A stretch of 64,000 nucleotides of DNA, from NCBI GenBank assembly GCA_964592405.1, contig CAZQBY010000001.1, positions 18,459-82,458 of the forward strand. Reading direction: 5' to 3'. A model generated the notes under the pieces. That model was given only the letters and a program-made list of their open reading frames with translations, did not search any database and was not told the DNA's origin. Source of the DNA: CAZQBY01 sp964592405 [NCBI: uncultured archaeon]. Lineage in GTDB: Archaea > Altiarchaeota > Altiarchaeia > JAFGQM01. Positions 8,415-17,490 of this stretch are shown in pieces. Positions within the stretch are counted from its first letter, which is position 1. Every line of letters starts with the position of its first letter. The translations under genes were made by a program, and so were the position numbers.

Positions 8415-8778
8415 TCTTCAAAAGCTTCTCGACATCCTTCTGCAGATTTTCAATATCCTTTTTTGCCTTCCCCTCATCAACAACAGCTACAGATGATGTG
8501 TTCACTTTCAGACCAGCAGATTTACCAAGTTCATCTTTGGTCTTGACATACAGGAAGGGGATATTTTTCTCCTTACAAAGGATAGGTATATGGAGCAACA
8601 GCTCAGGCGGATCCACATCCTCTGCCATGACTACGAACTTTGCTTTGCCGCGTTCGATAGCTTTCGTTACCTCGTTTACGCCAATCCTTATCTTACCAGA
8701 TGTCCTGGCTATCTCTACGGCTCCAAGAGCCTTTTCCGCAAGAGCCTGCGGGGTTTCAAATTTTATATATGTTGCCAT
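8407..8778 (-). CDS. rpl7ae: 50S ribosomal protein L7Ae / K-turn binding protein
   Basis: 123 residues, normal size. It matches L7Ae in GVNEVTKAIERGKAKFVVMA, EDVDPPELLLHIPILCKEKN and VKTKDELGKSAG. L7Ae binds kink-turns in 23S rRNA, RNase P, and box C/D and H/ACA RNAs, which is relevant to the intron guide proposed at 51216-51249. It is the first gene of the operon. The ATG has a strong Shine-Dalgarno (AAGGAGGT) 7-8 nt upstream. Confidence 0.96.
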   Translation of the reverse strand: MATYIKFETPQALAEKALGAVEIARTSGKIRIGVNEVTKAIERGKAKFVVMAEDVDPPELLLHIPILCKEKNIPFLYVKTKDELGKSAGLKVNTSSVAVVDEGKAKKDIENLQKDVEKLLKND

Positions 8779-8880
8779 TGTTCTTAACCTCCTTGTTCAT
8801 TCCGCCGGAAGGCGGTCTAAATTCATAGGTCTCACTACTGAGAAAGAATTTGCGGGATTTTAGAAGCTTTTGCTATAAAA
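8779..8880 (-). promoter_or_regulatory. Leader of the L7Ae operon with hairpin, SD and TATA-like box
   Basis: Upstream of the L7Ae ATG on the minus strand are an SD (AAGGAGGT), then a perfect stem CCGCC-4 nt-GGCGG (802-806 with 811-815 of the 8 kb line), and a TATA-like TTTTTATAG near 8872-8880. The hairpin is flanked by TAGA on one side and AATGA on the other. L7Ae is known in Sulfolobus to repress its own mRNA through a leader K-turn. A similar role here is inference; the non-canonical pairs were not proven. Confidence 0.4.
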
Positions 8881-8940
8881 AGGGCCTCTCAGTAACATTT
8901 TTGGGCACTTCCTCCAAATTTTAGAATATGGAGCCCACAG

Positions 8941-10626
8941 CTATGTATGCGCGAAATAGCAGAGAATGCCGTTCTCATCAACTCTTGAGACCCTGCAGAA
9001 ACCAAACCGCTCGAATTGAATTATGTCGTCATGCTCCAGGTTTCTGCAATCCATTTCGCAGAATCCTGCCACCCTTTTCTCCGGTCCAATGACCTCACAT
9101 CCCAGATTGTCTTCTGGCACCCATTGAATTATGGGCACGCTCAGGTCCTTCTCCTCGATATATCTGCCCATAAGCGGTCTGACCTCTTCGATTTTTATAT
9201 TACAGAAGTTCTTCAGGCGCAGCACACTGCCCTTTTTCAGCGTCTCCGCATCCTTCTTTGGAATGAATATCTTTGTAGTATCGTCAATCCGCTTCAGGGC
9301 TATGTCTCTATAACCCCTCTTCGGATGGTCCGGATGTAATGGTATCCTTATAATGTCTGCCTCTCTGGGTATCCCTTTTACCCAAACCTCTTCCGGATTT
9401 GGTACGAAGAAGTATCGATTGGCCTTTTCATCTATTATCTTCCTGTTTTCAGCATAGAGCATTGACCAGTCGAACCGAACATCTGCATCGCCAATGCCTA
9501 TCATTTTCATTACAGTCCTGATGGCCTCCGGTTGTATGCCCCGCCGCCTAAGTGCGCGCAACGTGCCAAGCCTGACATCTGACCAGCCACAATATTCACC
9601 CTCTTCAATGCCTTTTTTTATGGTGGAGGTGGAGAGGTTAACCCCCCCGATATTCAGTAGACCATTGTGTATGAACTCTGGTGGTTTCCAGCCAAAATAG
9701 TCATAGATGAATAACTGTCTTTGCGTATTGACAATGTGGTCCTTGCCACGCAAGACGTGTGTCATTCCGGACAGATGATCGTCAATGGCAATGGAGAAAT
9801 TCATAAGGGGGTAAATGTCCCAATCCCTGCCGGTCAGGGGGTGGTGCTCATGTTCAACCCTCATTATCGGGAAATCGCGCATGGCAGGATTCCTATGAGC
9901 CATATCTGTCTTGAGATTGAGTACCAATCCCATCTTTCCATCCAACATATCATTCCAAAGCTCAATATTCTTTTCAAGGGAGTTTATTCTGCATGGACAG
10001 GCCTTGCCGCGATCTTTGTATTCCTTGAATCTCTCCTGTCCACAACTACAGACGTAGGCATTGCCCTGTTTGATAAGTCTCACGGCAAAATCACGGTAGA
10101 TCGCCAGCCGGCTGCTCTGGGTCATGACTTCATCAATATTGACACCCAGCCACTTCAGGTCCTCCTCTATCATGCGGTACGCATCCTTTTCAACGCGTTT
10201 GGGATCGGTATCCTCTATCCTGAGTATGAGCTTTCCGCCGTATTTCTTTACATACTCATCATTCAATATGGCAGTTCTCGCATGGCCAATGTGCAGTGGT
10301 CCTGAGGGGTTCGGCGCAAATCGCATGACTACAGGACCTTTCACATTTGGCAGATCCGTCAGTATACCGCGCTTTTTCTCCCTCTTTTTCTGAAAGCCGT
10401 ATGTTGCGAACTCTTCTTCCAGGGCCTTTCTGCTGAGTCTGTTAACCTCCCTTACTATCCTGTTAACCTCCGGCATTATCTCCCTGACCTTCCTCCTAAG
10501 GCATTTGTCATCTGTCAGCACCTTACCTAGGACATTCTTTGGCTGAGCCTTGCCATAGTTCAAGGCATTCTCTATGGCATATCTTCGGATAATGTCAGAA
10601 CGATTCATGATCTCGTTATTTTTCAT
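8941..10626 (-). CDS. gltX: Glutamate--tRNA ligase (archaeal type)
   Basis: 561 residues. The N-terminal helical extension typical of archaeal/eukaryotic GluRS covers about 1-95. The HIGH motif is PSGPLHIGHART with HIGH at 112-115. The KMSKS-equivalent loop is LSTSTIKKGIEEGEY. The C-terminal part is a beta-barrel anticodon-binding domain, not the bacterial helical one. It follows ileS by 18 nt on the same strand, giving a probable tRNA-Ile/ileS/gltX transcription unit. A second in-frame ATG seven codons in is possible. Confidence 0.96.
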   Translation of the reverse strand: MKNNEIMNRSDIIRRYAIENALNYGKAQPKNVLGKVLTDDKCLRRKVREIMPEVNRIVREVNRLSRKALEEEFATYGFQKKREKKRGILTDLPNVKGPVVMRFAPNPSGPLHIGHARTAILNDEYVKKYGGKLILRIEDTDPKRVEKDAYRMIEEDLKWLGVNIDEVMTQSSRLAIYRDFAVRLIKQGNAYVCSCGQERFKEYKDRGKACPCRINSLEKNIELWNDMLDGKMGLVLNLKTDMAHRNPAMRDFPIMRVEHEHHPLTGRDWDIYPLMNFSIAIDDHLSGMTHVLRGKDHIVNTQRQLFIYDYFGWKPPEFIHNGLLNIGGVNLSTSTIKKGIEEGEYCGWSDVRLGTLRALRRRGIQPEAIRTVMKMIGIGDADVRFDWSMLYAENRKIIDEKANRYFFVPNPEEVWVKGIPREADIIRIPLHPDHPKRGYRDIALKRIDDTTKIFIPKKDAETLKKGSVLRLKNFCNIKIEEVRPLMGRYIEEKDLSVPIIQWVPEDNLGCEVIGPEKRVAGFCEMDCRNLEHDDIIQFERFGFCRVSRVDENGILCYFAHT

Positions 10627-10644
10627 TCTTGAAATTTATAAACG

Positions 10645-13557
10645 CTATCTCTCATAGTCAAGCCAGACAGTTTTACCCTCAAATATTGCCTCCGCCTTGA
10701 ATGTCTGTGGCTTTCCCTCCCTCACAACCAGCTCACGGGCTGTGGTATTGCTCTTAATCTCCTCCCTGAACCTCTCAATAGTTCTTGCAAATTCCGGATC
10801 TGTGTGTATAATCATCCTCACCTCCTCAGACACCTTAAGCCCCTCTCTCTTACGCATGTTCTGTATCTGGCGCATCAAATCGCGGACGAGACCCTCTTCA
10901 ACAATCTCTGGCGATCTTTTCTTGTCTAGGAAGACTGTCCCTGCAGAGAACTCCTTTTTGATAAACCCTGCTGGTCCTTCTCCCTTCTCAATCAGGCAGA
11001 CCTTCTTTGAATTGGCCATCTGGCGGATGATACTCTCCAGAGAGCGGAGATTTTCCTTAGTAATTACGACCACTTCCTCAACCGGCCATCTGAGCTTTAT
11101 CCCAGCCTCATCCCTGGCAGCATTAACCTGCTCGACTATCTCTCTTGCCAGATTCATCTTCTCTTCCAGCTCCTTGTCAATGGTGGATTCTATCTTGGGC
11201 CATCCATCAAGAAAGACGGACTCACCACCAACTAGATTGCGGTAGATGTATTCACTTATGAACGGTGCAAAGGGTGCCATCATGCGGGAAACCTCAGAAA
11301 CTACAGTATGGAGTGTAGTTATTGCAGCCTCCTTGTCCCGGCCACTGGTGGTTACCCATGTCCGGTTGCGTATTATCTTGATATACCAGCGTGAGAGGTC
11401 ATTCATTATAAAGTCATCAAGTGCCCTAACACATTCATAAGGTCTGAATGCCTCCAGATAATCTGTGAGCATCTTGTTCAGGCTTGCAAGCCTTGAGAGA
11501 ATCCATAGGTCCTCAATCCTCAGCGCATCCTCATATCGCGAAATGCCGGTCTTTTTTGGGTCAAAATCCTGCATATAGGTTTTGATGAACTGATAACAGT
11601 TCCAGAGTGTATTGAACAGACGGAATGTTATCTTCATATTCTCCAAATCGAACTTTAGTTTTTCCCAGACTTCAGTCTCCTCCAACAGATAGAAGCGTGT
11701 TATATCCGCACCGTATTGTTTGATTACCTCATGTGGTGCTATGACATTGCCAAGGGATTTTGACATCTTGTTACCCTCCCTATCCAAAACCCACTCATTC
11801 ATAAGGACGTTAAGATAGGGGGCCCGGTCAAACATTATCACCCCCTCAACCATAATCGTATAGAACCAGCCCCTTGTCTGATCCAGACCCTCGGTTATAA
11901 AATCGATCGGAAAGAGCTCCTCAAATTTCTTGTCCTCGGGATAGTTGAGAGATGCCCATGTTGCTGCACCGGACTCAAACCAGATATCTGTTATATCTGG
12001 CACCCTTCTCATCTTCTTACCGCACTTAGGACATTTTATCTCAATCCTGTTGGTGTATGGTACATGCAGATCCGGCTTCCCTTCCGGGAGCCCGAGGGCC
12101 CTTTCCCTGAGCTCATTCCAGCTTCCGATGACCTCGTAGTTACCACATACACACTCCCAGATGGGCAGGGGTATGCCCCAGTAGCGTTGTCTGGAAATAC
12201 ACCAATCCCGCGCCTCCTCTATCCAGTTCTTAAATCTTTTCTCACCTGCCCATTCAGGTATCCAGTTCACCTTTCTATTCTCACGTATCAGGGAACTCCG
12301 GATTTTTCTTATGTTGATAAACCACTGTGGAGAAGCTCGGTAGATTATGGGCGTCTTGCACCTCCAGCAGTGGGCATAGCGATGTGTTATCTTTTTTTCT
12401 GCTGCCAGAAATCCACGTGATTTTAGGTAATCAATTACCATCTGGTCCGCATCCCTGACAAAGATGCCTGCCAGCGTTCCACCCTCCTCAGTATATCGCC
12501 CGTCCTCACCTACTGGAGAGAATGGAGGAATGCCATATTTCATTCCAATGGAGTAATCATCCTGACCATGACCCGGGGCAGTGTGGACACACCCTGTACC
12601 CTCTTCCAGCGTGACGAAGTCTCCAACTAGGACAGTGTGTATGTTCTTGTTCTTGGTTTCAAGTTTCGCGTTCTCGGGTACTGAATCTTTCAGCACGAAT
12701 TCATAGCGCAGGCCTTCCAGTTCTTTTCCCGAAACACCCTTGCCCTCTACCTGATAGTTCTCAATCCCACAGTCTTGCATGACCTGTGCAACCCGCTCCT
12801 TGGCCATGAGCCATCTCTCATTACCAACATCCACATAGACATACTCATACTTTGGATTTACGGTTACTGCTAGGTTGGCGGGCAGTGTCCATGGTGTAGT
12901 TGTCCAAATCAGGATGAATTCACTCTCCTTGCCCACAATGGGGAACTTGACATAAATTGAATAGTCTGAAACATCTCTATACTCATCCGTCGCCTCATAG
13001 CCGGCCAGTGCGGTCTCACACCTCGGGCACCATGCCGTAGTTGCTTTCCCTCTGTAAAGCAGTCCCTTTTCCTGGCATTTCTTGAAGAACTGCCATGACG
13101 ACGAGATGTAGCTGTTGTCCAGTGTTTTATAGGCATGTTCAAAATCCCAGTGCAGACCAAAGCGCTTGTAAAACTCGTTGAAAACTCCGACAAAATGAAG
13201 TGCCCGCTCTCTGCATTTCCCAATAAATCTCTCTGCCCCGAATTTTTCAATATCCTCGCGCTTCCTGAGGCCGAGCTCCTCTTCCACCTTGACCTCGATT
13301 GGTAAACCGTGGCAGTCATAGCCCGGCTGCAGGTGGACGTCATAGCCCTTCATGACACGATATTTAAGCAGCGGGTCCCTTATCGCGCGCGTGCGGGCAT
13401 GACCCATGTGCGGATAGCCGTTGACATAAGGGGGCCCGTCTAGGTAGAAGAACTTCTCACCATTCTTATTGGCTTCTTTTATCTTCTGGAGAAGATTAAT
13501 CCTATCCCAGTATTCAAGAATCTCCTTTTCCAGCTCAAGGGGTTTGAAGGGTTCCAT
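10645..13557 (-). CDS. ileS: Isoleucine--tRNA ligase
   Basis: 970 residues. HMGH lies at 50-53 (PPYVNGYPHMGHART), the editing domain is in the middle (TTTPWTLPANLAV; GTGCVHTAPGHGQDDY), and KMSKS is at 597-601 (GNKMSKSLGN). An anticodon-binding helical domain and a short C-terminal domain follow. A zinc-like cluster WCPRCETAL and CVCG...CPKCGKKM is visible. The gene begins 16 nt downstream of a tRNA-Ile gene on the same strand, an uncommon pairing of synthetase with its own substrate. Confidence 0.97.
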   Translation of the reverse strand: MEPFKPLELEKEILEYWDRINLLQKIKEANKNGEKFFYLDGPPYVNGYPHMGHARTRAIRDPLLKYRVMKGYDVHLQPGYDCHGLPIEVKVEEELGLRKREDIEKFGAERFIGKCRERALHFVGVFNEFYKRFGLHWDFEHAYKTLDNSYISSSWQFFKKCQEKGLLYRGKATTAWCPRCETALAGYEATDEYRDVSDYSIYVKFPIVGKESEFILIWTTTPWTLPANLAVTVNPKYEYVYVDVGNERWLMAKERVAQVMQDCGIENYQVEGKGVSGKELEGLRYEFVLKDSVPENAKLETKNKNIHTVLVGDFVTLEEGTGCVHTAPGHGQDDYSIGMKYGIPPFSPVGEDGRYTEEGGTLAGIFVRDADQMVIDYLKSRGFLAAEKKITHRYAHCWRCKTPIIYRASPQWFINIRKIRSSLIRENRKVNWIPEWAGEKRFKNWIEEARDWCISRQRYWGIPLPIWECVCGNYEVIGSWNELRERALGLPEGKPDLHVPYTNRIEIKCPKCGKKMRRVPDITDIWFESGAATWASLNYPEDKKFEELFPIDFITEGLDQTRGWFYTIMVEGVIMFDRAPYLNVLMNEWVLDREGNKMSKSLGNVIAPHEVIKQYGADITRFYLLEETEVWEKLKFDLENMKITFRLFNTLWNCYQFIKTYMQDFDPKKTGISRYEDALRIEDLWILSRLASLNKMLTDYLEAFRPYECVRALDDFIMNDLSRWYIKIIRNRTWVTTSGRDKEAAITTLHTVVSEVSRMMAPFAPFISEYIYRNLVGGESVFLDGWPKIESTIDKELEEKMNLAREIVEQVNAARDEAGIKLRWPVEEVVVITKENLRSLESIIRQMANSKKVCLIEKGEGPAGFIKKEFSAGTVFLDKKRSPEIVEEGLVRDLMRQIQNMRKREGLKVSEEVRMIIHTDPEFARTIERFREEIKSNTTARELVVREGKPQTFKAEAIFEGKTVWLDYER

Positions 13558-13573
13558 GATTTAAAAGAGAAGG

Positions 13574-13712
13574 TGGGCCTGATGGGATTTGAACCCATGA
13601 CATCTGGCTTGCTCAGAGCCTTTGGATTCCCGTCGGGAGTCCTCAGCAAGGGTGCGCGCGGCACCCAAGCCCGTATAAGACCAGCGCTCTGACCAAGCTG
13701 AGCTACAGGCCC
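13574..13712 (-). tRNA. tRNA-Ile(UAU) with 64-nt intron
   Basis: Acceptor GGGCCTG/CAGGCCC, D arm GCTC/GAGC, T arm ATGGG-TTCAAAT-CCCAT, discriminator A, no CCA. The anticodon stem is CTGGT/GCCAG and the loop reads C-T-TAT-A, so the anticodon is TAT. The intron (13610-13673) follows position 37. CTTA (32-35) pairs with TGAG near the intron 3' end, leaving 3-nt bulges on each side, a proper BHB. The intron folds into GGGTGC-5 nt-GCACCC and CTCCC/GGGA hairpins. Most archaea read AUA with a CAU anticodon modified to agmatidine, so a genomic UAU is unusual. Confidence 0.9.
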
Positions 13713-13801
13713 AGACATGTAGAACAGGGTTATTTTTGATATTGATTAAATTAAAACCGTATGTATGGCAGATTACACTTGTCATTGGGAAAGACCTGTC
13801 A

Positions 13802-14686
13802 TCACCATGGCCCGGAATTACTTAGTGGTGACGGGCCCGGGAGCCCGGCTTCCCAGAATCTATTTCCCTCCACGATAATGGGCTTTTTGCGTCCGGGAAG
13901 ATCCAGATATGGGCATTTCTCCGGTGGCTCGGTGCTGATAAATGTGTTCCCAGAATCAGGCGGGCACCATCCGACCTTTCCCCTCTCAATCCACGGTCTG
14001 AGGTTAAAGTCCCATGGGTCTGTTTCCTCCCTCCACTCGCCCTCACCCTTCTCATTTTTATACCAGTAAGTGCCGGTAGTGTTGCGCCACTCTGCAGCCA
14101 GATCTCTGGCAGGTGGCCGCTTTTTGGCAAAATAAGCGATGGGATAGGCAATGTATCCATTGTTCATCTCCAAGCGCCCTATTACTGCGATCATTCCCGG
14201 TATCTTCAGCAGCCTTGGGATAACATAGGGGACTTCCGGACCGGGATGGACTTTTTTTATGCCGGCACTCGGGCGCCTGCCGGAATAATTGAGAGCCCCC
14301 CTCAAAACACAAAAGTGGGCGCATGGCTGTGGATCCCCGGGCATAATATGGGTCTCCCACCAAGGGCCATCGAGGCCAAAGGGATCAAAGGTCCGCATGA
14401 GGGGCTCATTGTCATATGGACAACAGCTCATGGCAATAAGCGGAAGGCGCTTGAAGTATTCTCTTTCCACCTTTTTCTGCAGATCTAGGAGTTTCTCTGC
14501 TTCTTCAAAACGTCTTTCTGCCTGTTCATAGAGTTTCCTAGACTCCATACCCCTACTGTGCTCGGCCTTTTCATACAAAGACTCAAACTCATCAAGGAGC
14601 TTCTCTCTGCGCTCAAACAACTCCCTTCTATGCCTGAGTAATTCATTTCGTCCCCTTTGGCTGAGGGGCTTTCTGCCTTTGGCCAT
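13802..14686 (-). CDS. Unknown Cys/Trp-rich protein with N-terminal coiled coil
   Basis: 294 residues. Residues 1-90 are a highly charged helical coiled coil (RNELLRHRRELFERREKLL; SRKLYEQAERRFEEAEKLL). The remainder is a compact aromatic and Pro/Gly-rich domain with CCPYDNEPLMRTFDPFGLDG, WWETH, CAHFCVLRGAL and GWCPPDSGN, suggesting a metal or cofactor site. No membrane segment. I cannot name the family. It is 22 nt downstream of the HPS-RraA fusion gene, so probably co-transcribed with it. Confidence 0.8.
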   Translation of the reverse strand: MAKGRKPLSQRGRNELLRHRRELFERREKLLDEFESLYEKAEHSRGMESRKLYEQAERRFEEAEKLLDLQKKVEREYFKRLPLIAMSCCPYDNEPLMRTFDPFGLDGPWWETHIMPGDPQPCAHFCVLRGALNYSGRRPSAGIKKVHPGPEVPYVIPRLLKIPGMIAVIGRLEMNNGYIAYPIAYFAKKRPPARDLAAEWRNTTGTYWYKNEKGEGEWREETDPWDFNLRPWIERGKVGWCPPDSGNTFISTEPPEKCPYLDLPGRKKPIIVEGNRFWEAGLPGPSPLSNSGPW

Positions 14687-14708
14687 CTCCTGTTTGTTGA
14701 CACCTCAC

Positions 14709-15983
14709 TTAGACCTTCTCCCACTTCTGGAGCTCTAATATCCGGCCCAGGGTCCTTCCATCCTGTATCTCTTTCTTGACGCGGTCTTCCTTTTCCTTAA
14801 CGTAGAGCGCGCGTTTGGCTATCTCCAGAGCACGTTTTTCGGGTATGACAACAACACCATCCTGATCAGCCAGTATGTAGTCTCCCGGATTGACCTCAAT
14901 ACCCCCACATTTGATTGGTATGCACATTTCCCCCATACCTTTTGGCTCTCCTGCAGCCGGGCTTATATACCGGGCAAAAACCGGAAACCGCAGCTTTCTG
15001 ATTTCCTCAACGTCCCTTACTGCACCATCTATCACAAGTCCTGCAATACCCTTCAGAAGCGCGCTTCTGGTGGCCAGCTCCCCCCAGAGTGCGGCTCTGG
15101 AGGCATGCGCATCTATTACAATAACATCCCCCTTCTCTGCGGAATCTATGGATTGCACTGTTTTGGACCAGTCGCCCGGATATGCCCTGACAGTGAAGGC
15201 CTTGCCATAGAATTTGTCCTCAATGAAGATGGGCTTTAGACCATGCATCTCGCCCTTGCGGTGCATGGCATCACTCACATTGGATGTAGAGACCTGAGCT
15301 AGAATCTCCTCAATCGTCTGGCTTTTTTTTTCACCCGCCTTTGCCAGAATCTTTGGATTTTGGATGAGCTTTTTGAACCTTTTCGCAACCCCAGCTGCAT
15401 CAGGTGCCTTGGTTATTGCACCCCCCACTATCAATATCTCACCGCCATCCTCTATGGCCCGAGCTGCATTGTCCAGTGTCAGCCCGCCACCAACTGCAAC
15501 AGGGATGCTGACGCTTCCCACCACCCTTCTCAGATCGGTGAAGACATCCATGCCAACCATCTGCTGGTCTATGCCAGTGTGGACCATCACATAATCAGCG
15601 CCAAGTTCCTCAGCCCGCCTGGCCTGTGATTCCACATCCTTCACATTCAGGAGATCCACCATAATACGACAACCAAAGTTCTTGGCAGTTTCTACAGCAT
15701 GTATAATCGTCTGGTCATCGGAGGTCCCCAGAACAGTGACTATATCGGCCCCGGCCTTTGCAGCTATCTCGGTTTCGATGTCCCCCGTATCAGCGATTTT
15801 CAAATCTGCGACGATTTTCTTAGCTGGAAACTGCTTCTTAAGCGCGCGCACTGCATCCATGCCACATGCCTTGATAAGTGGCGTGCCGGCTTCTATCCAA
15901 TCCACACTCTCAACCACTTCCTGCCCGATCCTGAGTGCCCTTTCCAGATCCACGAAGTCCAAGGCTACCTGAAGAATCATCAC
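14709..15983 (-). CDS. 3-hexulose-6-phosphate synthase fused to RraA-like domain
   Basis: 424 residues. Residues 1 to about 215 are an HPS/OMPDC-superfamily barrel (QVALDFVDLERALRI; VADLKIADTGDIET; VHTGIDQQ; VAVGGGLTLDN; LIVGGAITKAPDA). Residues about 225-424 are an RraA / demethylmenaquinone-methyltransferase-like domain (ISTSNVSDAMHRKGEM-type entry, ALWGELATRSALLKGIAG, GAVRDVEEIRKL, DQDGVVVIPE). HPS in archaea runs the RuMP pathway in reverse to form ribulose 5-phosphate and fix or release formaldehyde. Some RraA-like proteins are aldolases. The fusion occurs in several archaea. The second domain's substrate is unknown. Confidence 0.9.
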   Translation of the reverse strand: MMILQVALDFVDLERALRIGQEVVESVDWIEAGTPLIKACGMDAVRALKKQFPAKKIVADLKIADTGDIETEIAAKAGADIVTVLGTSDDQTIIHAVETAKNFGCRIMVDLLNVKDVESQARRAEELGADYVMVHTGIDQQMVGMDVFTDLRRVVGSVSIPVAVGGGLTLDNAARAIEDGGEILIVGGAITKAPDAAGVAKRFKKLIQNPKILAKAGEKKSQTIEEILAQVSTSNVSDAMHRKGEMHGLKPIFIEDKFYGKAFTVRAYPGDWSKTVQSIDSAEKGDVIVIDAHASRAALWGELATRSALLKGIAGLVIDGAVRDVEEIRKLRFPVFARYISPAAGEPKGMGEMCIPIKCGGIEVNPGDYILADQDGVVVIPEKRALEIAKRALYVKEKEDRVKKEIQDGRTLGRILELQKWEKV

Positions 15984-16162
15984 TACGAATTGAGGTTAAG
16001 GACTTAAAAAACCCGGATTCGGGACAGAAACAGGAACTTTTTCCATCAGAGAATAAGACAACTGTGCTCCCAACGGTTCACAGGCTGGAGATTATCCAGA
16101 TTATTCATGCCTCGGTGAAAAACCCTTTTTGTGGAAAAATCGTCAAAGTAAAGAGTCAAGCT

Positions 16163-16194
16163 AAACTATGAGATACTTAAACTATGAAATACTT
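16163..16194 (+). repeat. Tandem 16-bp duplication over the start of the MgtE-like gene
   Basis: AAACTATGAGATACTT (16163-16178) is followed directly by AAACTATGAAATACTT (16179-16194), one mismatch. Each copy has an ATG. The second (16184) opens the transporter frame. The first (16168) is out of frame and closes after 36 codons within the gene. Confidence 0.8.
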
Positions 16195-16756
16195 CAACAG
16201 AATCATGAGGGAGAGCCTCCCGATACTATTCCTCCTGCTTCTGGGCGAGCTTATAGCAGGCAGCATACTGGCAAGTGGTGAACTCCGGCTCTCCTTGGTA
16301 CCCGGCCTTCTCATACTCCTGCCGGCCATATTATCACTACGCGGTAATATCTCCAGTGCCTTGGGCAGCAGGTTTGGCTCCTACATGCACATGGGTCTTG
16401 TTGAACCGGAACTCAAACTTGCAATATTCAGGAAACCAATAGTAAAGGAAAATATATATGCTTCAATGTGCCTTAATATTATCATGTCATTCTTCTTGGG
16501 CATATTTGCATACCTCATTGCCATCATGACCGGGGTGACCACTGCCAGCATCCTCATCCTGACCTTCATAGCAGTTGTTGCAGGCGTTCTGTCCGGGCTC
16601 TTTCTGGTTTTCCTGACAGTCTTTTTGGCCGTATTTACATCATCCCGGGGCATGGACCCAGACAATGTTCTCACACCAACCGTGGCAACCATAGGAGACA
16701 TATTCACAGTCCTGTTCCTGTTCTTGGTAGCTGATCTGGCCTTATTAATCTTCTAA
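16184..16756 (+). CDS. MgtE-type divalent cation transporter membrane domain (single repeat)
   Basis: 190 residues with about five membrane helices. MgtE/SLC41 signatures are LLPAILSLRGNISSALGSRF near residue 45 and DPDNVLTPTVATIGDIFTV near 165. Bacterial MgtE has an N domain, CBS domains and one five-helix membrane domain; here only the membrane part is present and the regulatory part is a separate gene 54 nt downstream. It likely dimerises and moves Mg2+ or another divalent cation (inference). Confidence 0.87.
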   Translation: MKYFNRIMRESLPILFLLLLGELIAGSILASGELRLSLVPGLLILLPAILSLRGNISSALGSRFGSYMHMGLVEPELKLAIFRKPIVKENIYASMCLNIIMSFFLGIFAYLIAIMTGVTTASILILTFIAVVAGVLSGLFLVFLTVFLAVFTSSRGMDPDNVLTPTVATIGDIFTVLFLFLVADLALLIF

Positions 16757-16810
16757 TAAACCAAAACTATCAACCAAAACCAATAAAAAAATCAAATCAA
16801 AAATCCAAAG

Positions 16811-17437
16811 ATGGAAGAAGTCGAAACGATCGAGGAAATATCCGACGAGGTTATGGAGGAGAAGAAGACCTTAAAGGATATATTAATCGAGATGAAGGAC
16901 CTGTCGGAAGTGATGACCGATTTGGCATATTCTTCTGTCCTGCTGAATAGCAGGGAAATTGCCGAAGAGGTAGTTGAGATGGAGGAGGAGATGGACAAGC
17001 TTCGGATAGAAGCGGAGATAAAGGCCATGCTCTCCTCAAGAGACCAGGATGATGCAGAAGACCTTGTTGGCATCCTGCACATAGCACATGCGGCTGAGAA
17101 CATGTCAGATGCTGCCAAGAGTATTGTAGAGGTGGTTCTCAGAGGTGAAGGCGAGCACCCGATTCTCCAAGGAATGCTGTCCGAGGCCGAAGAAAGCATA
17201 GTGAAGGTAGTAATCAAACCGGAGTCAGTGATGGTTAACAAGACCCTTGGTGAACTTAAACTCAGCACGCATACCGGCATGTTTGTGATAGCAATAAAGA
17301 GGGGCAAGAAATGGTCATACCGGCCCAAAAAGGGCACTAAACTCAGGAGTGATGATATGATAATAGCCGTTGGCTCCAGAGAGGGCGTCAAAACCCTTCA
17401 GGATCTTGCATGCGGAAAACTAAAAGAGCTTTGCTGA
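16811..17437 (+). CDS. PhoU-like + TrkA-C (RCK_C) regulatory protein
   Basis: 208 residues. Residues 1-115 are an acidic helical PhoU-like bundle (LKDILIEMKDLSEVMTDLAY; DLVGILHIAHAAENMSDAAK). Residues about 130-205 are an RCK_C/TrkA-C domain (VNKTLGELKLSTHTGMFVIA, RPKKGTKLRSDDMIIAVGS). Such proteins gate cation transport by ligand binding. The gene is 54 nt downstream of the MgtE-like gene and very probably its cytosolic partner. Confidence 0.88.
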   Translation: MEEVETIEEISDEVMEEKKTLKDILIEMKDLSEVMTDLAYSSVLLNSREIAEEVVEMEEEMDKLRIEAEIKAMLSSRDQDDAEDLVGILHIAHAAENMSDAAKSIVEVVLRGEGEHPILQGMLSEAEESIVKVVIKPESVMVNKTLGELKLSTHTGMFVIAIKRGKKWSYRPKKGTKLRSDDMIIAVGSREGVKTLQDLACGKLKELC

Positions 17438-17490
17438 CACATGCTTGTCCCTTTTTAATTCCTTTTTAATTTCCTAGTAATAATTTAATT

